From NCBI RefSeq assembly GCF_003149475.2, contig NZ_QFWV02000004.1:243022-300485 (forward strand): a stretch of 57,464 nt of DNA, in the 5' to 3' direction. This document shows, one piece after another, positions 1-8,916 of this stretch. This stretch comes from Oceaniradius stylonematis (GTDB lineage: Bacteria > Pseudomonadota > Alphaproteobacteria > Rhizobiales > Rhizobiaceae). The notes under the pieces are model-generated. The model ran no database searches, had not been told where the DNA came from, and was given only the letters and a program-made list of their open reading frames with translations. How positions within the stretch are numbered: the first letter of the stretch is position 1; every line of letters begins with the position of its first letter. The position numbers and the translations under genes were made by a program.

Positions 1-1
1 C

Positions 2-40
2 AAGGGACCGGCCAAGCTGCCGCTGGGGCATTTGACATGA
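2..40 (+). CDS. C-terminal end of an unidentified gene (5' truncated by window)
   Basis: An open frame enters from the left edge and ends at the TGA at 38-40, giving the residues KGPAKLPLGHLT. The stop overlaps the ATG of the next gene (ATGA arrangement), which suggests translational coupling and a shared operon. The fragment is too short to assign a family. Its neighbour is related to the hydrolases that often sit beside VOC-type dioxygenases, so that is one possible identity, but nothing in the 12 residues proves it. Confidence 0.45.
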   Translation, partial: KGPAKLPLGHLT

Positions 41-909
41 GCGACGGGGAACAAGGCGCGCCGCCGACGCCGGTGCTCATGGTCGGTGGGGCCGCAGATG
101 CGCAGGCCCTGTTCCAGACAATTGCGGCGACACTGCTCGATGCGAGAGACGTCATCGTGCGAACCGCACCTCCGGATGCCATCGCCGAAGCTGCCGGCCT
201 GACTAGCTGGATCGCGGAATCGGTTGGCCGCGACGCCGCAGACCGTGCGATCATCATCGCCCACGGCCGGGAGGCCGACATGGTCATCGCGTGGTTTGCG
301 CCGTCCGTGCCGGACGGTCCGGTGGCGCTGCTGCACCCGCTCGCGCCAACCGACACCATCGCGCCGGACGGGATCGAGGGTCGCGCCGTGCTGATCACCG
401 CCGGAGCGACCGATCCCGAGACGCCACCGGCGGCCATCGGCGCGCTCGCCGATGCGCTGGACACGGCCGGCGCGAAGACCGATGTCTTCTGGAACCGTGG
501 CGGCGCGGAGATCACAGAGGAAGAAACCCAGCGCATCATCGCATGGCTCAATGCGGCACGCGGCGCGCTTGTCGACCCCCGTATGCTGCCCATCACGGTC
601 GAAAAGGATGGGCCCAAGGGCCGCTACTTCATCGAGGCGCCGGGCGGCGTGACGGCGGAGATGACGTTTTCTCAGGCCAGCGACACGCTGATCATCATCG
701 ACCATACCGAGGTGCCGGACGCTTTTCGGGGCACTGGAACCGGTGTCCGTCTGGTCGAGACGCTGATCGCGGACGCGCGTGCATCGGGCACGAGGATCAT
801 TCCGCTGTGCCCGTTTGCGGCGGCGCAGTTCAAGCGCCATCCGGAGTGGAGCGACGTTCTGGAGACGAAAGTCAGGATGAAGCCGAACAGCAGGCGACCA
901 GATCGCTGA
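37..909 (+). CDS. Degenerate alpha/beta hydrolase domain fused to a YjdJ-type GNAT domain
   Basis: The protein is 290 residues. Residues about 10-178 follow the layout of phospholipase/carboxylesterase (MhqD-like) hydrolases, with a 'LLHPLAP' strand and a late 'GATDPETPP' acid loop. The nucleophile elbow reads AHGREAD where the family has GYSNGAN, and the histidine loop reads GGAEIT where GGHELT is usual, so two catalytic residues appear lost. Residues about 190-283 are a small GNAT domain of the COG2388/YjdJ type, with an acetyl-CoA loop RGTGTG and the family's typical CPFAAAQFKRHPEW end. The start overlaps the previous stop (ATGA). The 3' end overlaps the convergent MmgE/PrpD gene by 38 bp. 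Substrate unknown. The family calls are from motif recognition, and the loss of hydrolase activity is inferred. Confidence 0.8.
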   Translation: MSDGEQGAPPTPVLMVGGAADAQALFQTIAATLLDARDVIVRTAPPDAIAEAAGLTSWIAESVGRDAADRAIIIAHGREADMVIAWFAPSVPDGPVALLHPLAPTDTIAPDGIEGRAVLITAGATDPETPPAAIGALADALDTAGAKTDVFWNRGGAEITEEETQRIIAWLNAARGALVDPRMLPITVEKDGPKGRYFIEAPGGVTAEMTFSQASDTLIIIDHTEVPDAFRGTGTGVRLVETLIADARASGTRIIPLCPFAAAQFKRHPEWSDVLETKVRMKPNSRRPDR

Positions 910-2266
910 CCGTGGCCGGTGTGGCGGCGCCGGCCATCATCATGTCCTCGATCCGGGTAGCGCGATCGCCATAGCCGGCCTCGTCCATCAGGGCGTGGAA
1001 CTTCGAAGAAATCTCGGCGTCGGAAAGCGGCGCGTCGGCATCGCCCCGCGCGGTCAGCGGCTTTGATGCCAGCACGCGTCCGCCGGTCAGTTCAAGCTCC
1101 ACCTCCGCCCAGCGCTCGGCCGGGAAAAGGTCGTTGAAGGCGGCGCTTTCCGACAGTTCGACCCGCTCCGCCAGATCGAGAACGGTCGCGTCCCGCAATC
1201 CTTCGCCGCTGATCTGCGCGACGCCGAGGCGACCGTGCACGAGGGCGGCGGCCACCGGAAACGGCAGCGCGTACTGCGCCTGTTCCGTATCGGCCGGCCG
1301 CGCCGTGGCAAGGCGGATCGCTTCGTGAAAGGAGCGCACGCGGACGCGCCCGATCGTGTCGGACGCCACACCGTGTGCAGACCGCAGGTCGAGGGCCGCC
1401 TCGACGGCCGGCTGCGCCCAGCGGCATACCGGCCAGGGCTTCAAGTACTGCTCCATGATGCGCCAGCGCGTGCCGAGATCGGACCAGATGCCGGTGACGG
1501 CGGCTTCTTCCACCGTCAGCGCCGGCGCGCCGGTGAACCCGGACCGGGCGAGCATCAGCGCCGAAACCCCGGCCATCGCACCCCACCCGGACCCGTCCTT
1601 GAGCATGGTCGGATGATCGATGCAGCGCATCATCTGGCTGCGCGGGCCGTGATACTCGGCGATCCCCGCCGCATGGCGCACGATCTCGGAGTTCGCGCCG
1701 GTCATCAGCGCCCCCGACAATGCCACGCCCACTGCGACCCAGGCGCCGGAGGTGTGGTAATCGGGCGCCGTCGCATGCAGGGCGATGCCGCAGCGGATGG
1801 CGATCTCATAGCCGATCGTCAGATGAGCCAGAAATTCGTCCAGCGGCATGTCCGGCGCTTCGGTCTCGGCGATTGCCAGAAGCGCGGGGAAAAGCCCGCA
1901 ACCGGCGTGTCCCTTGGTCAGCGGGTGACCGTCATGAGCGTCGATCGCGTCAATGGTCATGCCGCCGGCCAACGCTGCACCGGCCGGTGAAGCCTTGCGC
2001 GCGCCGGCGTCGAAGAGGATCGTGGCGGGATTGGTGCCGGCCCCGAACTGGGTGGCGGCATGGGCGGCAATCAGGACAGCGAGTTCAGTGCGGCTGCCGG
2101 CGGCGGCAACGCCGACGAGATCAATGAGGCAACGCCGCGCCTGTTTCAACACGGGTCCAGGCAGGGCGCCGGGCACGGTCTGCGTCCGGTGAAACAGGGC
2201 AAACGTTTCGTGGACGGCAACCGGCTCGCCCGGCAACGCAGCGGTATCGGCAACCGCCGCCCCCAT
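872..2266 (-). CDS. MmgE/PrpD family protein
   Basis: This 464-residue protein belongs to the MmgE/PrpD family, which includes 2-methylcitrate dehydratase and cis-aconitate decarboxylase. Recognisable family stretches are CLIDLVGVAAAG near residue 50, the 'TIDAIDAHDGHPLTKGHAG' region near 105-122, and 'LKPWPVCRWAQPAVEAAL' near 280. Its start lies 5 bp after the stop of the ABC ATPase, so it is the last gene of the importer operon, suggesting that it acts on the imported compound or a product of it. The exact reaction cannot be read from sequence: many members of this family are annotated as PrpD without acting on methylcitrate, and no prpB or prpC gene is nearby. The C-terminus overlaps the convergent hydrolase/GNAT gene by 38 bp. 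Confidence 0.88.
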   Translation of the reverse strand: MGAAVADTAALPGEPVAVHETFALFHRTQTVPGALPGPVLKQARRCLIDLVGVAAAGSRTELAVLIAAHAATQFGAGTNPATILFDAGARKASPAGAALAGGMTIDAIDAHDGHPLTKGHAGCGLFPALLAIAETEAPDMPLDEFLAHLTIGYEIAIRCGIALHATAPDYHTSGAWVAVGVALSGALMTGANSEIVRHAAGIAEYHGPRSQMMRCIDHPTMLKDGSGWGAMAGVSALMLARSGFTGAPALTVEEAAVTGIWSDLGTRWRIMEQYLKPWPVCRWAQPAVEAALDLRSAHGVASDTIGRVRVRSFHEAIRLATARPADTEQAQYALPFPVAAALVHGRLGVAQISGEGLRDATVLDLAERVELSESAAFNDLFPAERWAEVELELTGGRVLASKPLTARGDADAPLSDAEISSKFHALMDEAGYGDRATRIEDMMMAGAATPATVSDLVACCSASS

Positions 2267-2271
2267 CGCCG

Positions 2272-4872
2272 TCAGCCCCCGGTCTTCTTTCTGGCCAGCG
2301 CCTTGGCCTGCTTGACCCAGCCGTCCCGGTCGATCCGTCCCTTGAAGCTCAGATAGCTGTCGACCCAGTCACGCTGAGGCTTCTTCCAGGCCGCGACCTG
2401 CTCGAACGTGTAGATGCCGAGCCCGTTCAGCGTGCCTTCAAGCTTCGGGCCGACCCCGGAGATCTGCTTGAGATCGTCGGGCACGTCCGGACGTTCCATG
2501 GATGACGGACGGTCGGGATCATCGAGCGAAGACTTGCCGCCCCTGGACTTGCCGCCCCTGGACTTGGCCGCCTCGGCTTTCGCTCGCTTGGTCTTCTTGG
2601 TCGCTTTGGTCTTTGCCGACCCCGTGTCGCCGGTATCCGCGACGGCGGCGACGGCCTTGTCGCGCCTGGCATCGGCCTTCTTCTGCACGGGCGCCTTCTT
2701 GACCGCGTCCAGATCGACGATCTTGGAGGCGTCCTCGACCGAGTCCTCCTTTGCCTCGAAAGAAATCACCGGCTCCATGGACTCAAGTTCGTCGCGGGAC
2801 AGGTGGCATTTCATGAAGTGGCCTTCGCCCCATTCCACGTAACCCGGCACTTCGGTTTCGCACTTGTTGCCGGAGACGCGCTCCTTCCAGCGGCAGCGCG
2901 TCTGGAACGGGCAGCCCGGAGGCGGATTGAGCGCCGAGGGAATGTCGCCGTCCAGAACGATGTGCTTCTTCTGGACCGACGTGTCGGCGATCGGAATGGC
3001 CGACAAGAGCGCCTCGGTATAGGGATGGTAGGGCGGCGAAAAGATCTGGTCGGTCGTGCCCTGCTCGACGATGTGACCGAGATACATCACCACCACGCGG
3101 TCGGCGATGTAACGCACGACGGACAGGTCGTGGCTGATGAACAGCATGGTGGTGCGCGACTCGCGCTGAATGTCCATCAAGAGCTCTGTGACGGCCGCCT
3201 GGACCGACACGTCGAGCGCCGATACCGGCTCGTCGGCGACGACAACCTTCGGCCCGCCGGCAAAGGCGCGGGCAACGCCGATGCGCTGTTTCTGGCCGCC
3301 GGAAAGCTGACGCGGCATCCGCGTTTCGAAGGCGCGCGGCAGCTTGACCAGATCGAGCAGTTCCAGCATGCGCTCGCGCCGCTCCTCGGTCGAGTTGCCG
3401 AAATTGAACTTTTCGAGCGTGCGGATGATCTGGCTGCCGACCGAGTGGCTGGGATTGAGCGTGTCGAACGGGTTCTGGAAGACCATCTGGATCGAGGAGA
3501 CCAGATCGGCGCCGCGGTTCTCGACCTCGATGCCCTGGATCTCCCGGTTGCCGAGCGTCACGGTGCCTTCGGTTGCCGTTTCAAGCCCGAGCAGAACCTT
3601 GGCGAGCGTCGACTTTCCGCAACCCGACTCGCCGACGATGGCGACGGTTTCCGCCTCCCGCGCGGTGAACGAGATCGTCTCGTTGGCCTTGACGGTCCGG
3701 GTCTCGCCGCCGCCGAAGATCGCGTTGGCGGCCACGTCGTAATATTTCTTCAAATTGTCGATCTGCAGCACGGGCGCGCCGGGCTCGACCGGATCGTTCT
3801 GCGCGATGCCGTCGGGCATCGCCTTCCAGTCGATCTCGTCGAACCGGACACACCGGCTGTTGTGATCGTGATGACCCTTGACCGGAATCATCGAGATCGG
3901 ACCGGCATCGCACTCGCCTTCCACGAAGTGATGGCAGCGCGGGCCGAAATTGCAGCCATGGGGTCGCTCGTGCGGCAGTGGCAGCTGGCCGGGAATGGCG
4001 ATCAGCGGGCGCGAATTCTTGTCCGCGCCGGGCAAAGGGATCGATCGGAACAGGCCCTGCGTATAGGGGTGGCGCATCCGGTCGAACACATCGGCGACGT
4101 CGCCCGTCTCCACGGCCTCGCCCGAATACATCACCGAGATGCGGTCGCAGGTCTCCAGGATCAGGCCCAGATTGTGCGAGATGAACAGCATCGACATGCC
4201 GTATTTCTTGCCCAGATCCTTGACCAGCTCGACGATGCCGGCCTCGACCGTCACGTCGAGCGCGGTGGTCGGTTCGTCCAGAAGCAGAAGTTCGGGGTTG
4301 GACAGGAGTGCCATGGCGATGACGACACGCTGCTGCTGGCCGCCGGAAATCTGGTGCGGATAGGAGCTCATCACACGCTTGGGATCGGGCAGGCGCACCG
4401 CTTCGAGCATCTCGATGGAGCGGTCATAGGCCTGCTGCTTGGAAACGCCCTCATGGACGATCGGCACTTCCATAAGCTGCTGGCCGATCTTCATCGCCGG
4501 ATTGAGCGACGCCATCGGCTCCTGGTAGATCATGGCGATCTTCGATCCGCGCAGGTCGCGCAGTTCAGCATCGCTCATCTCGCCCATGTCACGGCCCTTG
4601 AAGCGGATCGTGCCGGACTTGATGTGTCCGCGGTTGCCCATGTCGCGCATGATGCCGAGCGCGACCGTCGACTTGCCGCAGCCCGATTCGCCGACAATGC
4701 CGAGCGCCTCGCCCGGCATGACCTTGCACGAATAGTCCATGACGGCGGGAATTTCGCCGGCACGGGTGTAGAACGAGATGTGCAGGTTCTCGATCTCGAG
4801 GATCGGGGTCTGGTCGGTGGCGGGCGCCGGAACGCCGCCGGTTGCGGGAGTGATTTCAGTGTTGGCTGACAT
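2272..4872 (-). CDS. Double ABC transporter ATPase (DppD-DppF type) with C-terminal NuoE-like helix-hairpin-helix tail
   Basis: The 866-residue protein contains two complete ABC ATPase domains in one chain. The first has Walker A GESGCGKST at about 61-69, signature SGGQQQRV and Walker B LLLLDEPTTALD. The second repeats GESGCGKST, has LSGGQKQRIG and ends VVADEPVSALD. Each is followed by the oligopeptide/dipeptide C-terminal Cys region (for example CPFQTRCRWKE). It would energise import through the two adjacent permeases. Unusually, a Lys/Ala-rich linker leads into a 72-residue tail (about 795-866, DLKQISGVGPKLEG to GRIDRDGWVKQAKALA) that closely resembles the tail of rhizobial NuoE. The start has a strong GGGAGG site. 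The permease stop lies 11 bp upstream. Confidence 0.93.
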   Translation of the reverse strand: MSANTEITPATGGVPAPATDQTPILEIENLHISFYTRAGEIPAVMDYSCKVMPGEALGIVGESGCGKSTVALGIMRDMGNRGHIKSGTIRFKGRDMGEMSDAELRDLRGSKIAMIYQEPMASLNPAMKIGQQLMEVPIVHEGVSKQQAYDRSIEMLEAVRLPDPKRVMSSYPHQISGGQQQRVVIAMALLSNPELLLLDEPTTALDVTVEAGIVELVKDLGKKYGMSMLFISHNLGLILETCDRISVMYSGEAVETGDVADVFDRMRHPYTQGLFRSIPLPGADKNSRPLIAIPGQLPLPHERPHGCNFGPRCHHFVEGECDAGPISMIPVKGHHDHNSRCVRFDEIDWKAMPDGIAQNDPVEPGAPVLQIDNLKKYYDVAANAIFGGGETRTVKANETISFTAREAETVAIVGESGCGKSTLAKVLLGLETATEGTVTLGNREIQGIEVENRGADLVSSIQMVFQNPFDTLNPSHSVGSQIIRTLEKFNFGNSTEERRERMLELLDLVKLPRAFETRMPRQLSGGQKQRIGVARAFAGGPKVVVADEPVSALDVSVQAAVTELLMDIQRESRTTMLFISHDLSVVRYIADRVVVMYLGHIVEQGTTDQIFSPPYHPYTEALLSAIPIADTSVQKKHIVLDGDIPSALNPPPGCPFQTRCRWKERVSGNKCETEVPGYVEWGEGHFMKCHLSRDELESMEPVISFEAKEDSVEDASKIVDLDAVKKAPVQKKADARRDKAVAAVADTGDTGSAKTKATKKTKRAKAEAAKSRGGKSRGGKSSLDDPDRPSSMERPDVPDDLKQISGVGPKLEGTLNGLGIYTFEQVAAWKKPQRDWVDSYLSFKGRIDRDGWVKQAKALARKKTGG
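2531..2560. repeat. Perfect 15-bp tandem duplication in the ATPase linker
   Basis: Two identical copies of GACTTGCCGCCCCTG lie head to tail at 2531-2545 and 2546-2560. On the minus strand they encode the SRGGK-SRGGK repeat in the Lys/Arg-rich linker between the second ATPase domain and the helix-hairpin-helix tail. The identity at every position, including wobble bases, points to a recent in-frame duplication or replication slippage. Confidence 0.9.
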
Positions 4873-4883
4873 TGTTCCCTCCC

Positions 4884-6095
4884 TCAGTCTTTCAGCGATT
4901 CTTCACGCAGCGCGTCGGCGAGAAGATTGAGGCCGAGCACGAAGCTCATCAGCGCGACGGCGGGCACCAGCGCCGGCCAGACGTAGAGCCGCAGGAGCTG
5001 CGAGCCGTCCTTGATGGCCGTGCCCCAGTCGGGGCTTTCGGGCGGCATGCCGAGCCCGAAATAGCCCAGCGTGCCCAGCAGGATCGTCGTGTAGCCGATG
5101 CGCAGACAGGCATCGACGATCAGCGGGCCGCGTGCGTTGGGCAGCACTTCCCACAGCATGATGTACCAGGGGCTTTCGCCGCGCGTCTGGGCGGCGGCGA
5201 CATAGTCGCGCGTCTTGATGTCCATGACGAGACCCCGCGTGATGCGGAACACGCCGGGTGACGATGCGAAGACGACGGCGACGAAGATGTTGAGCTGGCC
5301 CGGTTCGATCGAGATGATCTTGAAGACCGGCAGGTCGAAAAACGCCCCGACAAAGCCAAGCCCGTTGTTGCGCAGCGCCTGAACGATGAAATCGTTGGAA
5401 ACGAGCGAGATCCAGATCCATGTGCCCAGGACTATGGTCACTGCGATTGCAGGCCACATGAATTGCGGACGCGCCTGATAGCGCGTGTAGAAGAGCGTGA
5501 CGAAGAAGATGACCGGGAAGATGAAGAACAGGCCGGCCAGCGTGTAGGGGATCGGCGTCTCGGTGATGCCCGGCGTGACCAGCAGATAGAACAGAAGGAT
5601 CACCGGGAAGGCCAGAACCAGGTTGGCGATGAACGACAGGACGTTGTCGACCTGTCCGCCGTAATAGCCCGCCGGCAGGCCCAGCGTGATGCCGACCATC
5701 AATGCGAAGGCGGTGGCGGCCGGCGCGATGATCAGAACAATCTGGGAACCGTACACCATGCGGCTGAACACGTCGCGGGCCAGCTTGTCGCCGCCCAGCA
5801 GGAACGCATTGCCGGATTCAGGGTCGATGGTGCCGGGCACCGCGTTCTTGAGGATCGGCACCACCCCGATCGGGTCGAACGGCGCGATGATCGACGCGAA
5901 CAGCGCCGAGAACAGCCAGAAGCCGATAAAGACCAGGCCGGCGATCCCGACGCCGCCATCATAGAGCTGGCCGTAAAGGCCGAGCCGGTCCCGATACATG
6001 TAGCTCAGGGTGCCGATGATGATCATCGCGGCCCAGACCGGCCAGAAACGCCAGATGATCTGGATGACGATTTCGAATGTGGACAGAGTTTCCAT
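4884..6095 (-). CDS. ABC transporter permease (DppC-like)
   Basis: This 403-residue inner-membrane protein is the DppC-type permease of the importer. The N-terminal region has two hydrophobic spans (about 15-30 and 48-70) followed by a periplasmic loop with the 'LLGGDKLARDVFSRMVYG' segment seen in this family. The EAA coupling loop is near residues 310-330 (AAAQTRGESPWYIMLWEVLP), where the ATPase docks. It is longer than typical DppC (about 290-310 residues) owing to an N-terminal extension and an internal insertion at about 195-270 with additional hydrophobic segments. A clear AGGGGG site precedes the ATG. It lies 18 bp after the DppB-like gene and 11 bp before the ATPase gene. Confidence 0.92.
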   Translation of the reverse strand: METLSTFEIVIQIIWRFWPVWAAMIIIGTLSYMYRDRLGLYGQLYDGGVGIAGLVFIGFWLFSALFASIIAPFDPIGVVPILKNAVPGTIDPESGNAFLLGGDKLARDVFSRMVYGSQIVLIIAPAATAFALMVGITLGLPAGYYGGQVDNVLSFIANLVLAFPVILLFYLLVTPGITETPIPYTLAGLFFIFPVIFFVTLFYTRYQARPQFMWPAIAVTIVLGTWIWISLVSNDFIVQALRNNGLGFVGAFFDLPVFKIISIEPGQLNIFVAVVFASSPGVFRITRGLVMDIKTRDYVAAAQTRGESPWYIMLWEVLPNARGPLIVDACLRIGYTTILLGTLGYFGLGMPPESPDWGTAIKDGSQLLRLYVWPALVPAVALMSFVLGLNLLADALREESLKD

Positions 6096-6113
6096 TGTGC
6101 GCCCCCTATGCGC

Positions 6114-7151
6114 TCACGAGACGCGGATGCGCGGATTGAGGAAGGCGTAGCCGACGTCGCTGAGCAGCTGGGTGACCAGAACGACGACGACGGAAACGAG
6201 CGCGCAGGCGAGCAGCAGGTCGATATCGTTGTTCGACGCTGCTTCGACCAGCGTGAAGCCAAAGCCCTGATACCGGAACATCGCCTCGACGATGACGACG
6301 CCGGTCAAAAGCCACGGGAACTGCGGCATGATCACGGTGAAGGGCGCGATCAGCGCGTTGCGCAGCGCATGCTTGATGACGACCGATGAGAAGGTCAGCC
6401 CTTTCAGGCGCGCCGTGCGGATATATTGCGCGGTCATCACCTCGGCCATCGACGCGCGCGTCATGCGGGCAATGTAGCCCATGCCGTAGATCGCCATGGT
6501 CATGACCGGCAGGGTAAAGTTGGAAAAGGTGATGCCCTCGCGCGTCGCGGTCGCGGCCGACCCGTTCAATATGCCGAGCCAGGACGCGAATATGACGGTG
6601 AAGATGACGCCGGACACATACTCGGGCGTCGCCGTCGATGCGATCGAAGCCACCGACAGACTTCGGTCGGTTCGTGACCCTTCGCGCATGCCGGCAAAAA
6701 TGCCGACGAGTAGCGCTCCGGGCACCATGACGAGCATGACATAGAACATCAGCCAGCCGGTGGCCTGAAGGGCTGGCACAAGGCGTTCGGAAACCGGCAC
6801 CTTGAAGCGTGTCGAACAGCCGAAATCGCCCTGGATGACGCCGGAAAAGCGCGCCTCGGCCGGCTCGTCGCAAAAGCGGAAGCGCGGTGTCGCCTCGCCG
6901 GTTTCAGGATCGACGAGGGGTTGCTTCTGGACGACGCCCAGCCACTGGCCGTAGCGGACGAAGAAATTGTCGCGATAGCCGTTGCGCACAAGCCAGCTTT
7001 CGATCTGCGCATCGGAGGCGCGCATGTTGGTCTGGCTGATGGACAGCTTGCGCAGATTGGGTTCGAGATTGACGAGGAAAAACACGACGAGTGTCAGGCA
7101 GAGCATGGTCAAGGCCATGATTCCCAGACGCCGGACAAAGAACGAGATCAA
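6114..7151 (-). CDS. ABC transporter permease (DppB-like), TTG start
   Basis: This inner-membrane permease partners with the DppC-like protein. From the start chosen here it has 345 residues, beginning LISFFVRRLGIMALTML, the usual DppB arrangement of a short basic stretch and then a first transmembrane helix. The frame extends upstream to another TTG at 7166, but a GGGGAG site lies 7 bases before the TTG at 7151, so the shorter form is preferred. The conserved EAA-type loop TARLKGLTFSSVVIKHALRNALIAP is near the last third. A periplasmic insert at about 45-110 (after the first helix) includes 'ASDAQIESWLVRNGYRDN', as in family members with a large first loop. Confidence 0.9.
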   Translation of the reverse strand: MISFFVRRLGIMALTMLCLTLVVFFLVNLEPNLRKLSISQTNMRASDAQIESWLVRNGYRDNFFVRYGQWLGVVQKQPLVDPETGEATPRFRFCDEPAEARFSGVIQGDFGCSTRFKVPVSERLVPALQATGWLMFYVMLVMVPGALLVGIFAGMREGSRTDRSLSVASIASTATPEYVSGVIFTVIFASWLGILNGSAATATREGITFSNFTLPVMTMAIYGMGYIARMTRASMAEVMTAQYIRTARLKGLTFSSVVIKHALRNALIAPFTVIMPQFPWLLTGVVIVEAMFRYQGFGFTLVEAASNNDIDLLLACALVSVVVVLVTQLLSDVGYAFLNPRIRVS

Positions 7152-7225
7152 GCTGCTTCTCCCCAAGACGCGCGATGGCGCGAGACGTGCAGACGGCTTC
7201 TTGCGGCCGCCTTGCCCCTGTAGCG

Positions 7226-7253
7226 AAAAGGCGCAGCCGGTTCCGGCTGCGCC
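7226..7253 (-). terminator. Attenuator-like hairpin between binding-protein and permease genes
   Basis: A perfect 11-bp inverted repeat (GGCGCAGCCGG and CCGGCTGCGCC, 7230-7240 and 7243-7253) is followed on the minus strand by TTTTC. It lies in the 118-bp gap after the binding-protein stop. ABC operons often carry such a partial terminator so that the binding protein is made in excess over the membrane parts. Terminator strength is not known. Confidence 0.75.
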
Positions 7254-7269
7254 CTGGTTTCAGGCCCCG

Positions 7270-8916
7270 TCAGGTGTCGAGCCAGACATCGGCCAGATCC
7301 AGCTCGTAGGTCGGATGCTGGTAGTAGTTCTGGACGGTTGCGTCGTTGAAGTTGAACAGCGAACGCCAGTAGGGCTGGATGATAATGCCCGATTCCTGCA
7401 GCATCCGCTGGATATCGACCATCAGTTCACGCCGCTGGTCGGCGTCGGCGATCGCCAGGGCCTGGGTCAGCTTCTCGTCGAACTCCGGGTTCGAATAGCC
7501 GGCTTCGTTCCAGGCTTCGCCGGACCGGTAGGCGAGCGCAAGGATCTGCACGCCGAGCGGGCGGTGGTTCCAGTTGGTGGACGAGTAGGGATATTTCGTC
7601 CAGTCGTTCCAGAAGGTCGAGCCGGGGAGCACCGTGCGCTTGACCTTGAACCCGGCCTCGCGAAGCTGGGCCGCCACCGCATCGGTGGTGTTCTTGCGGT
7701 AGTCGTCGTCGATCGAGATGATCTCATGCTCGAAATCCATCTGGCCGGCTTCTTCCATCAGCGCCTTTGCGGCGTCGATGTCGCGGCTGATCGGCGGCAG
7801 TTCGGCATATTCGGGGTGGATCGGTGCCACGTGGTGGTTCTCGGCCACCGTGCCCTGACCGGCAATGCCAAGCTGCAGAACGACATTGTTGTCGACGGCG
7901 AGCTGGAGCGCCTGACGCACGCGCTGATCGTCATAGGGCGGGTTGTTGACGTTGGTGCGGACGACAACGGTCGCGCCGGTGACGGCTTCGTTCTTGGTCA
8001 GACCAAGGCCCTCGAAAATGTCGACGAAGTCGCCGGTCACCTCGTAGTTGGCCTGTACCTCGCCCGACTCGAACGCGGAGACCTGGGCCGACTGGTCGGT
8101 GCCGTAGTCGACGAAGACCACCTCGTCGAGATGCGCCTCGCCGCCCCACCAGGCACCGTCCTCGCGGCGCTTGTACTCGGCACGGTCGCCGATCGAGAAC
8201 GAGACCAGTTCGAACGGACCGGTGCCGATCGGATTGTCGACCAGTTCGCCCGTGTCCGCATAGGAGGGGTGAACGACCAAGGCCGGATAATCGGCCATGC
8301 CGGCGATCAGCGTAATGTCCGGCTGCGGCAGCATCAGCTTGACGGTGAAATCGTCGACCCGGACGATTGCGCCCTCGGCGGCCTTGCCGGTCTCGTCGTC
8401 GATGATCGCCGCAAAGCGCGCGGCCATCGAATTGCCCTCGACGTCGCGTTCGCACCAGCGCTCGATGTTGAAGATAACGTCGTCGGCGTTGAAGTCGTCG
8501 CCATTGTTCCACTTGACGCCCTGCCGCACGCGCAGCGTGTATTCGGTGGCGTCGTCGTTGATCTCCCAGCTTTCGAGCAGCATCGGCTCGAAGGTGAAGT
8601 CGACGGTGTATTTGACCAGCGGCTCAAGGAACTGACGGCCCAGATTGCCCATTTGCGACCAGTCAAAGGTGCGCGGATCCTTCAGTTCGCGCACGTCCAT
8701 GGCGATGGTCAGCACGCCGCCTTTCTTGGCTTCCTGCGCCAACGCCCTTCCCGGCGCTGCGATGCCGATCATCGAATAGGCGGCGGCGGTGGTGGCGCCG
8801 AACGTCGTTGCCAGGGCGAGGAATTCGCGCCGATCCATCTTGCCGGCCTTGGTGTCCGCGGCCAGCTTCTCGATGTGCTCGGGCATACGCTCGCCGTTGC
8901 GTTTGAAAAATGCCAT
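7270..8916 (-). CDS. Extracellular solute-binding protein, family 5 (peptide/nickel type), Tat-exported
   Basis: The 548-residue protein is the periplasmic receptor of the importer (SBP_bac_5). The start at 8916 is chosen because GGGAGG lies 7 bases upstream; the frame could extend 21 codons further. An N-terminal Tat signal is visible: [10 protein letters not shown] with the twin arginines at 29-30, then a hydrophobic Ala-rich stretch and a likely cleavage ALA-QE after residue 60. Tat export of binding proteins of this family is common in rhizobia. Mature-domain signatures include '[18 protein letters not shown]' and '[13 protein letters not shown]'. Ligand unknown; the MmgE/PrpD gene at the operon end hints at a carboxylated compound rather than simple peptides, which is inference only. 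Confidence 0.92.
   Translation of the reverse strand: MAFFKRNGERMPEHIEKLAADTKAGKMDRREFLALATTFGATTAAAYSMIGIAAPGRALAQEAKKGGVLTIAMDVRELKDPRTFDWSQMGNLGRQFLEPLVKYTVDFTFEPMLLESWEINDDATEYTLRVRQGVKWNNGDDFNADDVIFNIERWCERDVEGNSMAARFAAIIDDETGKAAEGAIVRVDDFTVKLMLPQPDITLIAGMADYPALVVHPSYADTGELVDNPIGTGPFELVSFSIGDRAEYKRREDGAWWGGEAHLDEVVFVDYGTDQSAQVSAFESGEVQANYEVTGDFVDIFEGLGLTKNEAVTGATVVVRTNVNNPPYDDQRVRQALQLAVDNNVVLQLGIAGQGTVAENHHVAPIHPEYAELPPISRDIDAAKALMEEAGQMDFEHEIISIDDDYRKNTTDAVAAQLREAGFKVKRTVLPGSTFWNDWTKYPYSSTNWNHRPLGVQILALAYRSGEAWNEAGYSNPEFDEKLTQALAIADADQRRELMVDIQRMLQESGIIIQPYWRSLFNFNDATVQNYYQHPTYELDLADVWLDT

Noticed and set aside
2803-4869. A 688-codon plus-strand frame opposite the double ABC ATPase
   Set aside because: The minus-strand frame carries two complete ATPase motif sets. 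The plus-strand translation is His/Asp/Arg-rich and shows no domain.
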